A DNA stretch of 7,259 bases from Acidobacteriota bacterium (GTDB lineage: Bacteria > Acidobacteriota > Terriglobia > Bryobacterales > Bryobacteraceae), in the NCBI GenBank assembly GCA_016871135.1, contig VFZQ01000261.1, positions 1 to 7,259 of the forward strand. Direction: 5' to 3'. The notes beneath the pieces were generated by a model. It saw only the letters and a list, made by a program, of their open reading frames with translations, made no database searches and was not told the origin of the DNA. The stretch's first letter is position 1; every line of letters starts with the position of its first letter. This document shows, piece by piece, positions 6,131 to 7,259 of this stretch. Made by a program: the position numbers and the translations under genes.

Positions 6131-7259
6131 TTGAACCCCGCCCAACGCAACGCCCATCTTGAGGAATTGAGCCGCCTGGATGCAACCATCCGGCGAGCCA
6201 CCGACGTATACACGCTGAAGCCAATCTACGACCGGCTGGAGGAGCTCTCGCGCGGATATCCTAACGACGCGCAGATGCAAAACTCAATTGCGGCCGTGCG
6301 CGCCGCGATGGTGGCGCACGGGCAGAAGCTCGTCGAAACGCAGAACCAACCACCCACGACCGGCGGTGGATTTGGCGCGCCGCCGCCACCGTCGTCGGGT
6401 TCGCTGCCAACCACGGTTATGCCGAGTTCGCAGATGGCGCCACCGCCGATGGACAATCCGCGTACTGGACCGCCGCCGCCGTCGGGCGCCGGGGCGCCTC
6501 CGCCGCCGTCAGGATCTCCGAAACCGCCCGCGGCCGCGTTCAATTGGAAACGAGCCGCCGGAGTCGGCGTAGCGATCGGTCTGTTGGTCGCGGCGGCCGG
6601 CATCTATTCCTACCAACGCGCGAAGCAGGCGAAGGAAGAAGAGAAACCGAAGAGCAACGCGGTGGCCGTTAAGACGAATCCGCCGGGCGCGTCGATTCGC
6701 GTGAACGGCGAAGTGAAGTGTACATCGGACTGTAACATCGAACTGGCGCCCGGCGCGTATGAAGTGCAGGCCGTGTTACCTGGATATGAATCGGCGTCAT
6801 CGAAAATCGACGTGGTCGTGGGTACGCCGGCAAACGTCGATCTAACGCTGCAACCGCTTCCGCTATCGGTCCGCTTGTTCACGGACTATCAGAACGGCAA
6901 GGTGACCTTTGACGGTCAGCCCTACGGAGACCTGCAGGACGGCCAGTTGATACTCGACCGCATCGCGCCCGGCAAGCATACGATCAAAGTGACCACGGCG
7001 GCGAACGAAGCGTCGTTTGAGTTCGAGTCTTCGCCGGGAAGGGCGCCGCAGTTGACGAGTCCTGTCGCCGCGAAGAATACGTTGGCGGTATTGGTGGCGA
7101 ACGCGGGTACTTCGACGAAGATTCACTCGTCGGCGGCGGCGCTGAAACTGGCGGTGGACGGCAATGCGTCCGGCGAAGTGGGTCCGACGGGATTGGATCT
7201 GGCGAATCTGGCGCAGGGCGATCGGGAGTTCTCGGTAACGGAGGGAACAACGGAGCGAA
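6131..7259 (+). CDS. Membrane-anchored PEGA-domain protein with proline-rich linker (3' end outside window)
   Basis: The frame opens at TTG 6131 and has no stop before the right edge: 376 complete codons are visible. Residues 1-70 are charged and helical, with no signal peptide. Residues 72-136 are a Pro/Gly/Ser linker. Residues about 142-160 form one hydrophobic helix flanked by W-K-R and Q-R-A-K, so the N-terminus should be cytoplasmic and the rest outside. Residues about 177-241 fit a PEGA domain: N-P-P-G-A-S-I-R-V-N-G-E (183-194), C-T-S-D-C (197-201), L-A-P-G-A-Y-E-V (205-212), P-G-Y-E (217-220). A second beta domain follows with a PEGA-like A-P-G-K-H-T-I-K-V (279-287). PEGA domains are surface-associated beta modules, often in proteins near Ser/Thr kinases or cell-envelope systems; none is visible here. 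Its exact role is unknown. It is divergent from the sulfatase and has its own TATAAT box. Confidence 0.87.
   Translation, partial: MNPAQRNAHLEELSRLDATIRRATDVYTLKPIYDRLEELSRGYPNDAQMQNSIAAVRAAMVAHGQKLVETQNQPPTTGGGFGAPPPPSSGSLPTTVMPSSQMAPPPMDNPRTGPPPPSGAGAPPPPSGSPKPPAAAFNWKRAAGVGVAIGLLVAAAGIYSYQRAKQAKEEEKPKSNAVAVKTNPPGASIRVNGEVKCTSDCNIELAPGAYEVQAVLPGYESASSKIDVVVGTPANVDLTLQPLPLSVRLFTDYQNGKVTFDGQPYGDLQDGQLILDRIAPGKHTIKVTTAANEASFEFESSPGRAPQLTSPVAAKNTLAVLVANAGTSTKIHSSAAALKLAVDGNASGEVGPTGLDLANLAQGDREFSVTEGTTER
6380..6517 (+). repeat. Low-complexity CCG-rich stretch encoding a PPPPSG-type linker
   Basis: Three copies of P-P-P-P-S-(S)-G (residues 84-90, 114-119, 123-128) plus a P-P-P at 104-106 are encoded largely by CCG and CCA codons. 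This is a flexible or polyproline linker between the cytoplasmic helical part and the membrane helix. Runs of four prolines normally need elongation factor P for efficient translation. The CCG runs could vary in length between strains. Confidence 0.75.

Noticed and set aside
6006..6224. Upstream extension of the sulfatase frame
   Set aside because: It crosses the intergenic region and overlaps the divergent PEGA gene; GTG 6005 has a good ribosome binding site and a Tat signal.
6380..6517. CCG-rich repeats as a CRISPR or mobile repeat
   Set aside because: They are in-frame proline codons of a linker, with no regular spacer or direct-repeat structure.
6226..6603. Minus-strand open frame rich in Gly-Gly-Asp
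   Set aside because: It is the complement of the proline-rich linker of the PEGA gene.

Overview
The window is high-GC bacterial DNA with dense coding, GTG and TTG start codons, and large secreted proteins. It carries PPC-like beta modules, a Cys-type sulfatase with a HEAT-like tail, a glycosidase-like Tat substrate and a PEGA-domain membrane protein. This mix best fits Acidobacteriota, perhaps the Solibacter/Bryobacter side. Planctomycetota or Verrucomicrobiota remain possible. The taxonomic call is an inference from gene content; no rRNA, tRNA or other marker is present.

Layout. (1) Positions 2-1516, plus strand: the 3' part of a secreted or surface protein made of tandem ~130-residue PPC-like beta modules, cut by the left edge. 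(2) Positions 1504-1923, plus strand, overlapping it by 13 nt behind a strong Shine-Dalgarno: a small secreted protein that resembles the N-terminal extension of secreted trypsin-like proteases but has no protease domain. (3) Positions 1924-2078: a convergent gap with no clear terminator. (4) Positions 2079-6005, minus strand: a tight three-gene unit transcribed sulfatase, then family-4-type glycosyltransferase, then a TIM-barrel glycosidase-like protein, with a 20-nt overlap (or 7-nt gap) and an 11-nt gap between genes. (5) Positions 6006-6130: a divergent intergenic region with a perfect TATAAT for the plus strand and an 8-bp perfect inverted repeat directly beside the sulfatase ribosome binding site. 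(6) Positions 6131 to the right edge, plus strand: a TTG-started membrane protein with a proline-rich linker, one transmembrane helix and a PEGA domain, cut by the right edge.

How the genes may work together. The sulfatase and the glycosidase-like protein both carry twin-arginine signals and would act outside the cytoplasm on sulfated or complex glycans. The glycosyltransferase between them is predicted to be cytoplasmic and biosynthetic. A unit mixing desulfation, hydrolysis and glycosyl transfer suggests either remodelling of a self-made extracellular polysaccharide or co-regulation of scavenging with re-use. No CRISPR array, insertion sequence, tRNA or rRNA was seen. No clearly new defence or mobile system was recognised; the most unusual points are the gene combination in the minus-strand unit, the hairpin at the sulfatase start, and the orphan propeptide-like protein.
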